From Pseudomonas fluorescens (GTDB lineage: Bacteria > Pseudomonadota > Gammaproteobacteria > Pseudomonadales > Pseudomonadaceae): a stretch of DNA of 60,223 bases. The stretch spans positions 21,929-82,151 of the forward strand of contig NZ_JAGGOF010000038.1 in the NCBI RefSeq assembly GCF_018614775.1, in the 5' to 3' direction. Made by a program: the position numbers and the translations under genes. Of this stretch, positions 46,879 through 54,804 are shown one piece after another (position 1 is the stretch's first letter; every line of letters begins with the position of its first letter). The notes beneath the pieces were generated by a model. The model did no database searches and had not been told where the DNA came from. It saw only the letters and a program-made list of their open reading frames with translations.

Positions 46879-48992
46879 GCCGGAAGCTCCATTGGGTAGA
46901 GGCTGTGCTGACGTGCCACCACCTGTTCAATCGTTTCCCGGGGCAGCACGCCGCTGTCGACCAGGTAATCGCCGATCCTGCCGTGATGCTGTGGACGATA
47001 GTGCAGCATGGCGCCGCTGAACTGACTGCGATCGAGCAGGCCCATTTCGATCAAGAGGTCGCCCAGCAGCGGTGCACGGGCATCTGGCACGGCACGGCCG
47101 TTGTTCGCAGGCAGCTGGCGCAACAGCGCGAGAATTTCACTTTCCCTGGCGATCAGTTGCACGGGCTCGCTGCCCAAAGCGGCGCTGATCTGTTGCAGTC
47201 CTTCAGCGGGAAGCGGGTTGGCGACGGCGATTTGTTCACGCCCTTCGCCATTGCGTCCCAGGAGGATGGCGCGCCAGCGCAACGCATACTCGCTGCCCAG
47301 TGACGACGTTGAGGTTTTAGCTTTCTCGGCCACGTCGAAGACGCGAGGCAAGTCGTTCTGGAACGCGATCGCTTCGGCCAACGTTTCGTCGTCCAGCCAG
47401 CCGTTATTGAGCAGAATCCGACCCAGCGGCACATTGCGCGACTGCTGTTCGTCCAGGGCGCTCTGCAGGTGGGTGTCGGTAATGGCCTGCCAGGACAGCA
47501 ATACACTCCCCAGGCGGCGGGGGGCGGTGGCGACCAGGTCCGTGGACGGAAAGTCGTGCATGGTCTTGTCCCAGACCAGCTTGCGGTTCATCACCTTGCC
47601 CACCAGGAACATGCGCCAGGCCCGGGAAGCGGCCATGAAGTTGACGAAGTTGCCCACCAGCATGCGCGGGATCGACAGCAGGCCGTGTTGCCAGCCGTAC
47701 AGTACCGTGGTGAAGTAAACGCGGTGCACGATCCGCCAGGCCAGCGCCACTCCGTTGGCCACCAGCAGGTACTTGATCACGCCGTTGCTTTCAAAAGGCG
47801 TCGGGAAGTTAACGTCCCACAAGCCGCTGTTGCGCAGGATGATCAGGCCCAGCAGTTGCACCAGGATCACATAGGCAATGATGCTGACGAACGCCGTCAC
47901 CACACCCTTGCGGTCGCGAAACAGCAGGTATCGGTTGGCCAACGAGCCACTCCAGCCCATCTGTTCCCAGCCTTGCAGGCCGATGCCGAGGGTCCAGCGA
48001 GCCTTTTGTCGAAAGGCGGTGCGGAAGGTGTCGGGAAAGAACTCGCGCACGCACAGCGGCATTGTCAGCGTCGATTCGTAGGGTTTGCGGAACCAGGATT
48101 TGCGCAGCACCCGGAACTGCACCGGAAAGCGTACGAAGATCGCGTTCATGCCGACCTTGGCCAGTCGCGCGCCGACATCGTAGTCCTCGGTGAGGCTATC
48201 GGTGTTGAACGGCTGGTTTTCGGTTTCGCCGGCCAGGACTCGCAGGGCGCGATGGGAGAAACAGGTGCCGACACCGGCCGAGGGCACGGTGTCGGTCATG
48301 CTTTCACGCACCACCAGGTCCTTGCCGTGCCATTCGGCAAACTCGTCCATATAGACGCCCGCTACCCATTCGTACCAGTTGCGCTCCAGCGAGACCACCG
48401 GCAGCTGGATCATGTCCTTGCGCGGCAACAGGTAATTGAACAGGCGCAACTCCAGCGGATGCAGCACGTCCTCACTGTCGTGCAACACGACCCCGGCGAA
48501 GGTCATGCCATGGGTCTTTTCGTGCAGGAAAATCGCCTGGATCACCCAGTTCAGACAGTCAGCCTTGCAGGTCGGCCCGGCATGGGGCACCTCCACGCGA
48601 TGCAGTTGCTTGTAGCGCCGGCGCATCCGCTCGACTTCATCGATGGTGCGCGGGTCGTTGACGTAGGTGCCGACGAAAACCACGTAGTTCTGGTAGTCGA
48701 GCGTCGACACCATGTTTTCGATCATCGGCGCGATGACGTCGTACTCCAGCCAGGCCGGCACCATGATTGCCAGAGGCTGTTCATCCCGCGCCAGGAGCTG
48801 CTCGGCGGTCAGCGGCCGGTATTTCCGGCCCACGGTGAATTTGCGGTACAGGCGACGAGCCCAGTACCACAGGTCAATGATCAGATCGTCCAGGCTGGAG
48901 ATCAGGATCAATACCGCAACCACAATGGTCGAGATTTCCAGGTAGTTATAGTAGTGGGCCAGCCAATAGGGCCAATAGAGCGACGTCATCAC
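46875..48992 (-). CDS. nfrB: NfrB-like inner-membrane glycosyltransferase with C-terminal MshEN repeats
   Basis: 705 residues. N-terminal helix (about 10-35), then a family 2 glycosyltransferase domain with HDSEDV, SLTEDYDVGARL and QKARWTLG, equivalent to the D, TED and QxxRW motifs of processive synthases. A second membrane block follows (about 360-470). From about 490 come MshEN/GSPII_E-N-type units: PLGRILLNNGWL-x-DETLAEAIAFQ, LLGDLLIEMGLL and RIGDYLVDSGVL-x-RETIEQVVARQ, matching the cyclic di-GMP-binding pattern RLGxxLxxxGxL...LxxxLxxQ. The enzyme likely polymerises N-acetylmannosamine and is switched on by cyclic di-GMP, by analogy with E. coli NfrB. Confidence 0.87.
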   Translation of the reverse strand: MMTSLYWPYWLAHYYNYLEISTIVVAVLILISSLDDLIIDLWYWARRLYRKFTVGRKYRPLTAEQLLARDEQPLAIMVPAWLEYDVIAPMIENMVSTLDYQNYVVFVGTYVNDPRTIDEVERMRRRYKQLHRVEVPHAGPTCKADCLNWVIQAIFLHEKTHGMTFAGVVLHDSEDVLHPLELRLFNYLLPRKDMIQLPVVSLERNWYEWVAGVYMDEFAEWHGKDLVVRESMTDTVPSAGVGTCFSHRALRVLAGETENQPFNTDSLTEDYDVGARLAKVGMNAIFVRFPVQFRVLRKSWFRKPYESTLTMPLCVREFFPDTFRTAFRQKARWTLGIGLQGWEQMGWSGSLANRYLLFRDRKGVVTAFVSIIAYVILVQLLGLIILRNSGLWDVNFPTPFESNGVIKYLLVANGVALAWRIVHRVYFTTVLYGWQHGLLSIPRMLVGNFVNFMAASRAWRMFLVGKVMNRKLVWDKTMHDFPSTDLVATAPRRLGSVLLSWQAITDTHLQSALDEQQSRNVPLGRILLNNGWLDDETLAEAIAFQNDLPRVFDVAEKAKTSTSSLGSEYALRWRAILLGRNGEGREQIAVANPLPAEGLQQISAALGSEPVQLIARESEILALLRQLPANNGRAVPDARAPLLGDLLIEMGLLDRSQFSGAMLHYRPQHHGRIGDYLVDSGVLPRETIEQVVARQHSLYPMELPA

Positions 48993-49001
48993 AGGTTACC
49001 G

Positions 49002-51215
49002 TTACTGGCGATTGCGACGGGCGCTACGGCCGGCCAGCAACAAGATGAGGAACAAGGCAATGCCACCCGGGATCAGCCAAAGCAGTGAAGGTTTGCGCCA
49101 GGCCGCCAGCCCCTTGGGTTCTTCCCGGTCGATCAACTGGTTGCCGTTGGGATCCTGGGTATCGAAGATCGCCACCGCACCGCTGTCGCCCAGAATCGCC
49201 ACATCGCCTCGGGTCAGCACAACCGGCTTGGCCAGGCTCGGGGGCTGCTCGCCCAGTGCCCGATAGACCAGGCCGTGCTGGCCGGAGGTCTGCACCACTT
49301 GCAATGAAGCCAGTTGGTTGAGGCGCTGCACATCCAGCATCACCTGGTCCTTGTGGTTGATCCGCAGATGCCCCTGCTCATCGACCTGGACCGATTCGTG
49401 GCTGTCCTTGAGTGGCAGCTCGAAGGCCAGGAAGGCTTTGTCCGGGCTGACGACCGCTTTTGGATCGGCGCTGACTTTCAGCTGCGCGCGCAGCGGCGAG
49501 ACACCGGCGGCATCGGCCACCGCAATCACCTGGGTCAGGCTGCTGGCCGGGTGGTCAAGGTACGCCTGAGGAACGAGCACCTGCGTGTCCATGGCGAAGC
49601 GTGCGGCCATGCCGGGGAAACCGTCATCCAGCGAGGTCTTTTCCAGCACGACGTGACTGGTGGGCAGCACGGACACCGGAAACGCCTGGGGTGTTTCCAG
49701 GCACCGGTCGCTGACCGGCTGGCGCTGGAACGAAACGCGCAATACGTTTTTCGACCCCAAGGCGTAGCGGGGGATGTGAGCCTGGATCCGTTGCGGTTCG
49801 CCGTCGGTGCTCAGTTGCTGGGCTCCGATCAGGAAGTCATTGAAAAACAGCGAAGCCACCGGCGCGGTGTCAGAAGCGCCGGGTGCAGCGGAGATGTCGA
49901 CCACCGCAGTAACGGGCAGGCGGCCGTCGTACGCCACGCTGCCCAGTGGGAACGAGGTGCTCCAGTCGAATCGCGATGCCACATCGAAGGTCCCGGGCGC
50001 ACCGCCCAGCCGCGAAAGGGCCACACGGCCATCGTCGCTCAATGGCGTTTGTGCTTCGTTCACCGTCAATTGGCGGTTGCGCGCCAGTTTGTTCCATGCA
50101 GAACCCAGCAAGGACAAGGCTTTACCGGTTGCATCCGGGGCGATCATCAGCACCGGGCGAGTGCCGAGCAGCGCCAGACGCACGTTGTCAGGGCCGGTAC
50201 TCACCATGGCCGCGTTGACGTGCTCGTTACGCCATTGGGTCAAGGCCGCGACCGCCGCAGTGTCGACGCCTTGGATTTGGCCCTGCAAGGCATCCAGGGA
50301 CTGGTTGATGGCCTTGAGCAGTTCCGGGTCGTTGATTGCCAGGTCGGCCTGTACGTTCGCGGTCTGGCCAAGCATCAGCAACGCACCGATCTCGGCCGGG
50401 TTGGCCAGGGTGTGCTGACCTTTGCCATTGAGGCTGGCGAAGGCGGGAATACCAAGCAGTTCGGCAGGGATGTGCAGGTTGCTCAGGTCCACGCTGTCCT
50501 GCACGGCAGGGAAGGGCAGGATGTGGCTTTGCTTGCCGGTGCGCGCCAGGGCCACGCCCAATCGCCAGGCGGCATCGTAGCTGCCGGCGGACAGCGAGCC
50601 CGGCGCGACCAGGATGCCCGGACGGGTGGGCAGCGTCGCCCAGGCCGTGCCAACATCCTGCAGTTGCCCGGCGTCGTAGCTGTAGTTCAGGCGGGTGTCA
50701 GGCTGAATGCGCAACACATTGCCGATGATCCGTTCTTCTTCGCACAGCGGCCGGGAGACCTGCGAGGACCAGGCAATGCCCAGGCGCACCAGGCCGTTAT
50801 CCCGCGGGGCCTGGTCTACGCCCAGTTTGACGCTGGCATCGCCCTGTGCCTCGCTGAGTCCTTCCGCGCGCACGGGGTAGCCATCGAGCGACAGCAGCAA
50901 GGTGTTGCGGCCGCCTTCGCCATTGAGATAGCTGGCGTCCAGTTGCAGTGTCGCATTGTTCAGGGGCACGCCGGCGGGTACAGGCAAATACAGTTCGCGT
51001 CGCGCGTCGCTGGCGCTCAGCAGGATCGGCGCAGTGATGCCCAGGTCCCGCAAGCGAACTTCACGTTCCTGGTGGGTATCGGCGTTAAGTCGATGAATGG
51101 CCTGGGTGAGCGGGCTATCCGCGGCCAGGGCAAAATTCGGCAGGAGCGTGAGCAGGCTCAGGCCACAGACAAGGGCGCTGAGCGCGCCCGTAGGGACGGC
51201 AACGGAAGACTTCAT
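49002..51215 (-). CDS. BcsB-like periplasmic subunit of polysaccharide synthase
   Basis: 737 residues. The signal peptide ends near NFALA-ADS, a long periplasmic portion carries the BcsB-type alternation of carbohydrate-binding and flavodoxin-like domains (ITAPILLSASDARRELYLPVP, LRIQPDTRLNYSYD, QPVSDRCLETPQ), and a single C-terminal helix (LLWLIPGGIALFLILLLAG) anchors it next to the synthase. BcsB guides cellulose from BcsA across the periplasm. It stands 8 bp before nfrB, so it probably does the same for the NfrB polymer. As far as I recall, the E. coli nfr locus has no such gene. Confidence 0.85.
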   Translation of the reverse strand: MKSSVAVPTGALSALVCGLSLLTLLPNFALAADSPLTQAIHRLNADTHQEREVRLRDLGITAPILLSASDARRELYLPVPAGVPLNNATLQLDASYLNGEGGRNTLLLSLDGYPVRAEGLSEAQGDASVKLGVDQAPRDNGLVRLGIAWSSQVSRPLCEEERIIGNVLRIQPDTRLNYSYDAGQLQDVGTAWATLPTRPGILVAPGSLSAGSYDAAWRLGVALARTGKQSHILPFPAVQDSVDLSNLHIPAELLGIPAFASLNGKGQHTLANPAEIGALLMLGQTANVQADLAINDPELLKAINQSLDALQGQIQGVDTAAVAALTQWRNEHVNAAMVSTGPDNVRLALLGTRPVLMIAPDATGKALSLLGSAWNKLARNRQLTVNEAQTPLSDDGRVALSRLGGAPGTFDVASRFDWSTSFPLGSVAYDGRLPVTAVVDISAAPGASDTAPVASLFFNDFLIGAQQLSTDGEPQRIQAHIPRYALGSKNVLRVSFQRQPVSDRCLETPQAFPVSVLPTSHVVLEKTSLDDGFPGMAARFAMDTQVLVPQAYLDHPASSLTQVIAVADAAGVSPLRAQLKVSADPKAVVSPDKAFLAFELPLKDSHESVQVDEQGHLRINHKDQVMLDVQRLNQLASLQVVQTSGQHGLVYRALGEQPPSLAKPVVLTRGDVAILGDSGAVAIFDTQDPNGNQLIDREEPKGLAAWRKPSLLWLIPGGIALFLILLLAGRSARRNRQ

Positions 51216-51250
51216 ACAGGCAAATCTCGATCTGATAGGGGTGGGAGCAG

Positions 51251-52621
51251 TTATGAGGCGAGGTCGCAGAGCAACTCGCGCGGCTTGGACAGTGGCACGT
51301 GCACCGGTTGGTGAGACAACTGGGCCTGGCCTGCGACAAAGTCATCGACCGAGCGTCCCATCAGGGTGTCGACGATGCGCTGGCTGGCCTTGCCATCGCC
51401 ATAGGGGTTGACCGCCTGAGAGGTCCGATGCCACAAGGCCTCGTCGTCGAACAGTGCGTTCACGCCAGCGATGATCGAGGCCGGAGAGGTGCCAACCAGG
51501 CGCACGGTACCTGCAGCCACGGCTTCGGGGCGCTCGGTGACGTCGCGCATCACCAGCACCGGCTTGCCGAGGGACGGCGCTTCTTCCTGCACACCACCTG
51601 AGTCTGTCAGGATGACGTGGGCGTGTTGCATCAGGCGCACGAACGCCAGGTAATCCAGGGGTTTGATCAAATGCACATTGGGCAGATCACCCAGTTGCTC
51701 GGTCACCGGCCCCAGCACGTTGGGATTGAGGTGCACCGGGTAGACGATCTGGATATCCGTGCGCCGGGCCAGGTCGCGCAAGGCCTTGCAGATATCAAGG
51801 AAGCCCTCGCCAAAGTTCTCCCGACGATGACCGGTCACCAGCAGCAGCCTGCGTCCGGTTTGCAGGAACGGGAACTGGTGGTCCAGTTCGCTGCGCAACG
51901 CGGCGTCGTCATTGATGCGCCGGGCAGTCAATTGCAGCGCGTCGATGACCGTATTGCCTGTCACCACGCAACGGCCTTGCAAGCGTTCGCCCAGCAGGTT
52001 ATCGCGTGATTGTCCGGTAGGGGCAAACAGCAGGTCGGCGCTGAGGTCGATGCAGCGACGGTTCATTTCTTCCGGCCATGGGCTGTAGATATCACCCGTG
52101 CGCAGCCCGGCTTCCACATGACCGACGGGGATGCGCCGGTGAAAGGCGGCCATCGAAGCCACCATGGCCGAGGTGGTGTCGCCATGCACCAATACCCGGT
52201 CCGGCCGGGTCTGTTCAAGGACTGGGTCGATGGCGCTGTAGAGGGCGGCAGTCAGCGAGTTGAGCGTTTGATGTGGCGTCATCACGTCAAGGGTGAAATC
52301 GGCCTTGAGTTCGAACAGGTCCAAGACCTGTTTGAGCATGCTTTGATGCTGACCGGTGACGCAGATCAGCGACTCAATGCCCGGTTCGGCTGCGAGGGCT
52401 TTGACCAGCGGCGCCATCTTGATGGCTTCCGGACGGGTACCGAAGATCGAAAGGATCCTGCCCCTTGGGTTTTGCGTAGCGATGACAGTCTTCCTCGCGC
52501 AGCTTTCTGCGCCGCACAACTGCCCTCCAGGCACATTACATGACTGGGCGGGCAAGCGGTTAAAGTTGGATAATCCGAAGTCAGGCAGAGGCGGGCTTAC
52601 AGGAGTCTGATGTAGCCGCAC
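51251..52621 (-). CDS. wecB: UDP-N-acetylglucosamine 2-epimerase (non-hydrolysing)
   Basis: 456 residues from the first ATG. The WecB homology begins at about residue 55 (RILSIFGTRPEAIKMAPLV), so the real start may be one of the GTG or TTG codons downstream (for example 52534). Signatures: VTGQHQSMLKQVLDLF, VHGDTTSAM, GHVEAGLRTGDIYSPWPEE, VTGHRRENFG, LTDSGGVQEEAPSLGKPVLV. It converts UDP-GlcNAc to UDP-ManNAc in the cytosol. It is first in the operon with bcsB-like, nfrB and nfrA, so it supplies the sugar donor for the NfrB synthase. In E. coli the same function comes from wecB (nfrC) elsewhere on the chromosome. Confidence 0.92.
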   Translation of the reverse strand: MRLHQTPVSPPLPDFGLSNFNRLPAQSCNVPGGQLCGAESCARKTVIATQNPRGRILSIFGTRPEAIKMAPLVKALAAEPGIESLICVTGQHQSMLKQVLDLFELKADFTLDVMTPHQTLNSLTAALYSAIDPVLEQTRPDRVLVHGDTTSAMVASMAAFHRRIPVGHVEAGLRTGDIYSPWPEEMNRRCIDLSADLLFAPTGQSRDNLLGERLQGRCVVTGNTVIDALQLTARRINDDAALRSELDHQFPFLQTGRRLLLVTGHRRENFGEGFLDICKALRDLARRTDIQIVYPVHLNPNVLGPVTEQLGDLPNVHLIKPLDYLAFVRLMQHAHVILTDSGGVQEEAPSLGKPVLVMRDVTERPEAVAAGTVRLVGTSPASIIAGVNALFDDEALWHRTSQAVNPYGDGKASQRIVDTLMGRSVDDFVAGQAQLSHQPVHVPLSKPRELLCDLAS

Positions 52622-52794
52622 TTACGATCTACCCCGTCAAATTAATAGCATTAAATTTTTACTTCGCAAAGTTTTATTATTGTGAAGTATCAAAGATTGT
52701 ATTTTCTAGGGGTTTTAGAGCGAAATAGGGTGCTGTTCTGGTGGCGTGCTAGTATCAGTAATTTGTTGATTTATAACTGTTTATTAAGATAAAA

Positions 52795-52871
52795 AATATC
52801 TATGTGAAGGCTATTTAATATTATATTAATGGCACTGTCGGTTTTCTGACGCTTGTCGTCAGAGTTTTTTT
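52795..52871 (+). ncRNA. Candidate small RNA ending at orphan terminator
   Basis: No plus-strand gene precedes the terminator at 52845-52871, yet a terminator needs a transcript. Upstream lies a possible promoter, TTGTTG near 52763 and TAAGAT 16 bp later, which would start an RNA near 52795 of about 75 nt. The boundaries and the RNA itself are inferred. It would lie antisense to the leader of the wecB transcript. Confidence 0.35.
52845..52871 (+). terminator. Strong intrinsic terminator with no upstream gene
   Basis: TCTGACG pairs with CGTCAGA around a 5-base loop, followed by G and a run of seven T on the plus strand. On the minus strand the hairpin is not followed by T residues, so its direction is clear. 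All genes on the left are on the minus strand. Confidence 0.8.
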
Positions 52872-53124
52872 GGTAAGAGTAAGGGTGTCATCGGAGTGGC
52901 GCCTGTATATTGTCGAGGCGCTGGCATGGAGTTGCAGTGTGAGCTGCGAAGTTACAAAAGTGCGGAAAAGTTCAATTTAATTGAGTGTCTATCAAGTTGC
53001 TCATGTCGATGCGCGCCATGGCACTCACAAACAGCGTAGCTAGTTAATTAAGGAAGTTGTGCTGTACTTTCGCTCAAGCGGCTGGCGGGTGATGGAACCG
53101 CGAGCCGCTATCGGGTCAATCCAT

Positions 53125-53916
53125 TCACTGAGCGTCGGGAACCGCCAACCACTGGCCGATCACCTTCTGATAGCTGCCGTTCGCCTTGCTCAGGTGCAGC
53201 CACTGATCGACGTACATTTTCCAGGAGATGTCATCCCGTGGCAGCAGGTAGGCCTTCTCACCGTATTGCAGGTAGTGGGTCGGGTTGACCGCACACAGGC
53301 CGGGCTTGAGTTTCTGTTGATAGAGCGCTTCCGACGCATCGGTGATCATCACGTCGGCTCTCTTGTCCAGCAGCTCCTGGAAAATGCTCACGTTGTCGTG
53401 GAAGGCGAGCTGGCCCTTGGGTACAAAGGCACGGACGAACGCTTCGTTGGTACCACCGGCCGGTTCCACCAGACGCACCGAAGGCTGGTTGATCTGCTCG
53501 AGGGTCTGGTAACGCGACTGGTCTTCGCAACGCACCAGCGGGATCTTGCCATCCACGTCCAGCGTATTGCTGAAGTAGGCTTTCTTCTGGCGTTCCAGGG
53601 TCACGGAAATCCCGCCCATGCCGATGTCGCACTTGCCCGCGAGCATGTCCGGCATCAGGGTCTTCCAGGTGGTCTGGACCCATTGCACCTTGACCCCCAG
53701 GCTCGTGGCCAGCGAGCGCGCCATGTCGATGTCGATCCCTTCGTACTCGCCGCTTTGCGCCTTGTAGGTATAGGGCTTGTAGTCGCCGGTGGTGCAGACC
53801 TTGAGTTCGCCGCGTTGCAGGACCTGGTCCAGCAGCGAAGGTGCCGGCTCGGCCAAGGCGCCGCAGGAGAGCGCCAGCAGGCCACAGAACGTCATCGTGT
53901 TTGTTAGGGTTTTCAT
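53125..53916 (-). CDS. Periplasmic cyclohexadienyl dehydratase-like / family-3 binding protein
   Basis: 263 residues from MKTLTNTMTF; an alternative TTG start lies 11 codons earlier. The signal peptide ends near GALA-EPA. TTGDYKPYTY, GIDIDMARSLA, PAGGTNEAF, MITDASEA and YVDQWLH follow the Pseudomonas PheC sequence closely as I remember it. PheC is a secreted enzyme (prephenate/arogenate dehydratase) that evolved from amino-acid-binding proteins, so the alternative is a polar amino-acid ABC binding protein. No ABC transporter genes are adjacent, which favours the enzyme. It stands alone. Confidence 0.75.
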   Translation of the reverse strand: MKTLTNTMTFCGLLALSCGALAEPAPSLLDQVLQRGELKVCTTGDYKPYTYKAQSGEYEGIDIDMARSLATSLGVKVQWVQTTWKTLMPDMLAGKCDIGMGGISVTLERQKKAYFSNTLDVDGKIPLVRCEDQSRYQTLEQINQPSVRLVEPAGGTNEAFVRAFVPKGQLAFHDNVSIFQELLDKRADVMITDASEALYQQKLKPGLCAVNPTHYLQYGEKAYLLPRDDISWKMYVDQWLHLSKANGSYQKVIGQWLAVPDAQ

Positions 53917-54008
53917 AGGGATTGGACGTCTCGTAGCGAAGGGAAACAAGATCGGGGAGTGTAGTAAAAGCGTTGGCAGGCTGTCACTGGAGCATGGCTG
54001 ACGAACTG

Positions 54009-54662
54009 TCAGAAGACAGCGGTCTGAAAGGGGCGTCGCTGCAAGCTTTCAAGGTAGGCGCAGAACATATCGGCCATGGCGTCGCTGTAGATGGCAATGT
54101 CCACGGGGGAGCGAGGCGCTGATGAAAAGTGCTTACCCACGGTACTGAGCGTGGTGATGACCAGGTCACCTGCCAGGGCCCGGGTTTGTGCCGGGGCGTC
54201 TGGCAATGCTTGCAGCATGAAAGCGTCCACCGACTGTTGCACCGACATCCGCGCGACATGGTGCTCGGGGGCGTCGCGGTAGAGCGGGGCGGCGTCGTTG
54301 AGGGCGCCGCGTATCTGGGCTTCATCACATTCGGACTGGATGAACGCCCGCACGAGGGTACGCAGCCGCTCGAAGGGTGGCTTGAGGTGGTCTTCAAGAA
54401 TCTCGCGCAGCATGTCGCTGGTTTGCCGCCATTCACCACTTTGCAAACGGAACAGGATCGCGGCTTTGTTCGGGAAGTATTGATATACCGAGCCGACGCT
54501 GACCCCCGCTCGCTCGGCAACACGGGCCACCGTGAAGCGTGTCGCTCCTTGAGTCGCCAGAACCTGAACAGCGGCTTGCAAAACGGCTGCGACGAGCTCG
54601 GTGGAGCGTGCCTGTTTCGGCTGTTTACGCGAGGAAATCTGCGGGCTTGGGCGTTCGGACAT
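54009..54662 (-). CDS. TetR-family repressor
   Basis: 217 residues from MSERPSPQ; a longer frame to 54758 would run through the operator region. N-terminal HTH: AAVQVLATQGATRFTVARVAERAGVSVGSVYQYFPNKAAIL, standard TetR. The C-terminal ligand domain is of the AefR/TetR_C type and has no assigned ligand. It is divergent from the MFS exporter at 54805, with palindromic operator copies in between, so it very likely represses the exporter and itself. Confidence 0.92.
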   Translation of the reverse strand: MSERPSPQISSRKQPKQARSTELVAAVLQAAVQVLATQGATRFTVARVAERAGVSVGSVYQYFPNKAAILFRLQSGEWRQTSDMLREILEDHLKPPFERLRTLVRAFIQSECDEAQIRGALNDAAPLYRDAPEHHVARMSVQQSVDAFMLQALPDAPAQTRALAGDLVITTLSTVGKHFSSAPRSPVDIAIYSDAMADMFCAYLESLQRRPFQTAVF

Positions 54663-54683
54663 GCAGGCGTGAACCTCGGTAGG

Positions 54684-54704
54684 GAATGCGAATAGGAAAT
54701 GCGA
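54684..54704. promoter_or_regulatory. Additional operator half-sites
   Basis: GAATGCGA at 54684-54691 and AATGCGA at 54698-54704 repeat the half-site of the main operator in direct orientation, immediately before the TetR start. They could be secondary binding sites for the same repressor. Confidence 0.45.
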
Positions 54705-54721
54705 CGGATTATTCGTATCTT

Positions 54722-54745
54722 GAATGCGACGAATTGATCGCATTC
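54722..54745. promoter_or_regulatory. TetR operator between repressor and exporter
   Basis: Perfect inverted repeat GAATGCGA - 8 bp - TCGCATTC, placed between the two divergent starts. This is the size and symmetry expected for a TetR-family dimer or pair of dimers. The palindrome is directly visible; binding is inferred from position. Confidence 0.78.
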
Positions 54746-54804
54746 TAGTCGTCGCCACAAACAGTATTCAACTTCACTTCGCGTCCCTTTCCGTGGGTAG
54801 GGTT

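Larger units (their letters stand above)
52622..53124. promoter_or_regulatory. AT-rich upstream region of the exopolysaccharide operon
   Basis: About 500 bp without a gene. The left 250 bp are strongly AT-rich for this genome, with many TTAAT and ATATT runs, as in silenced or FleQ/MvaT-controlled exopolysaccharide promoters. It must hold the wecB promoter on the minus strand, which I cannot place exactly. It also contains a strong plus-strand terminator (52845-52871) with no gene before it. The part from 52872 to 53124 shows nothing else. Confidence 0.6.

Noticed and set aside
49314..51314. 666-residue plus-strand frame opposite the BcsB-like gene
   Set aside because: Same shadow character; the minus-strand protein has a signal peptide, family blocks and membrane anchor.
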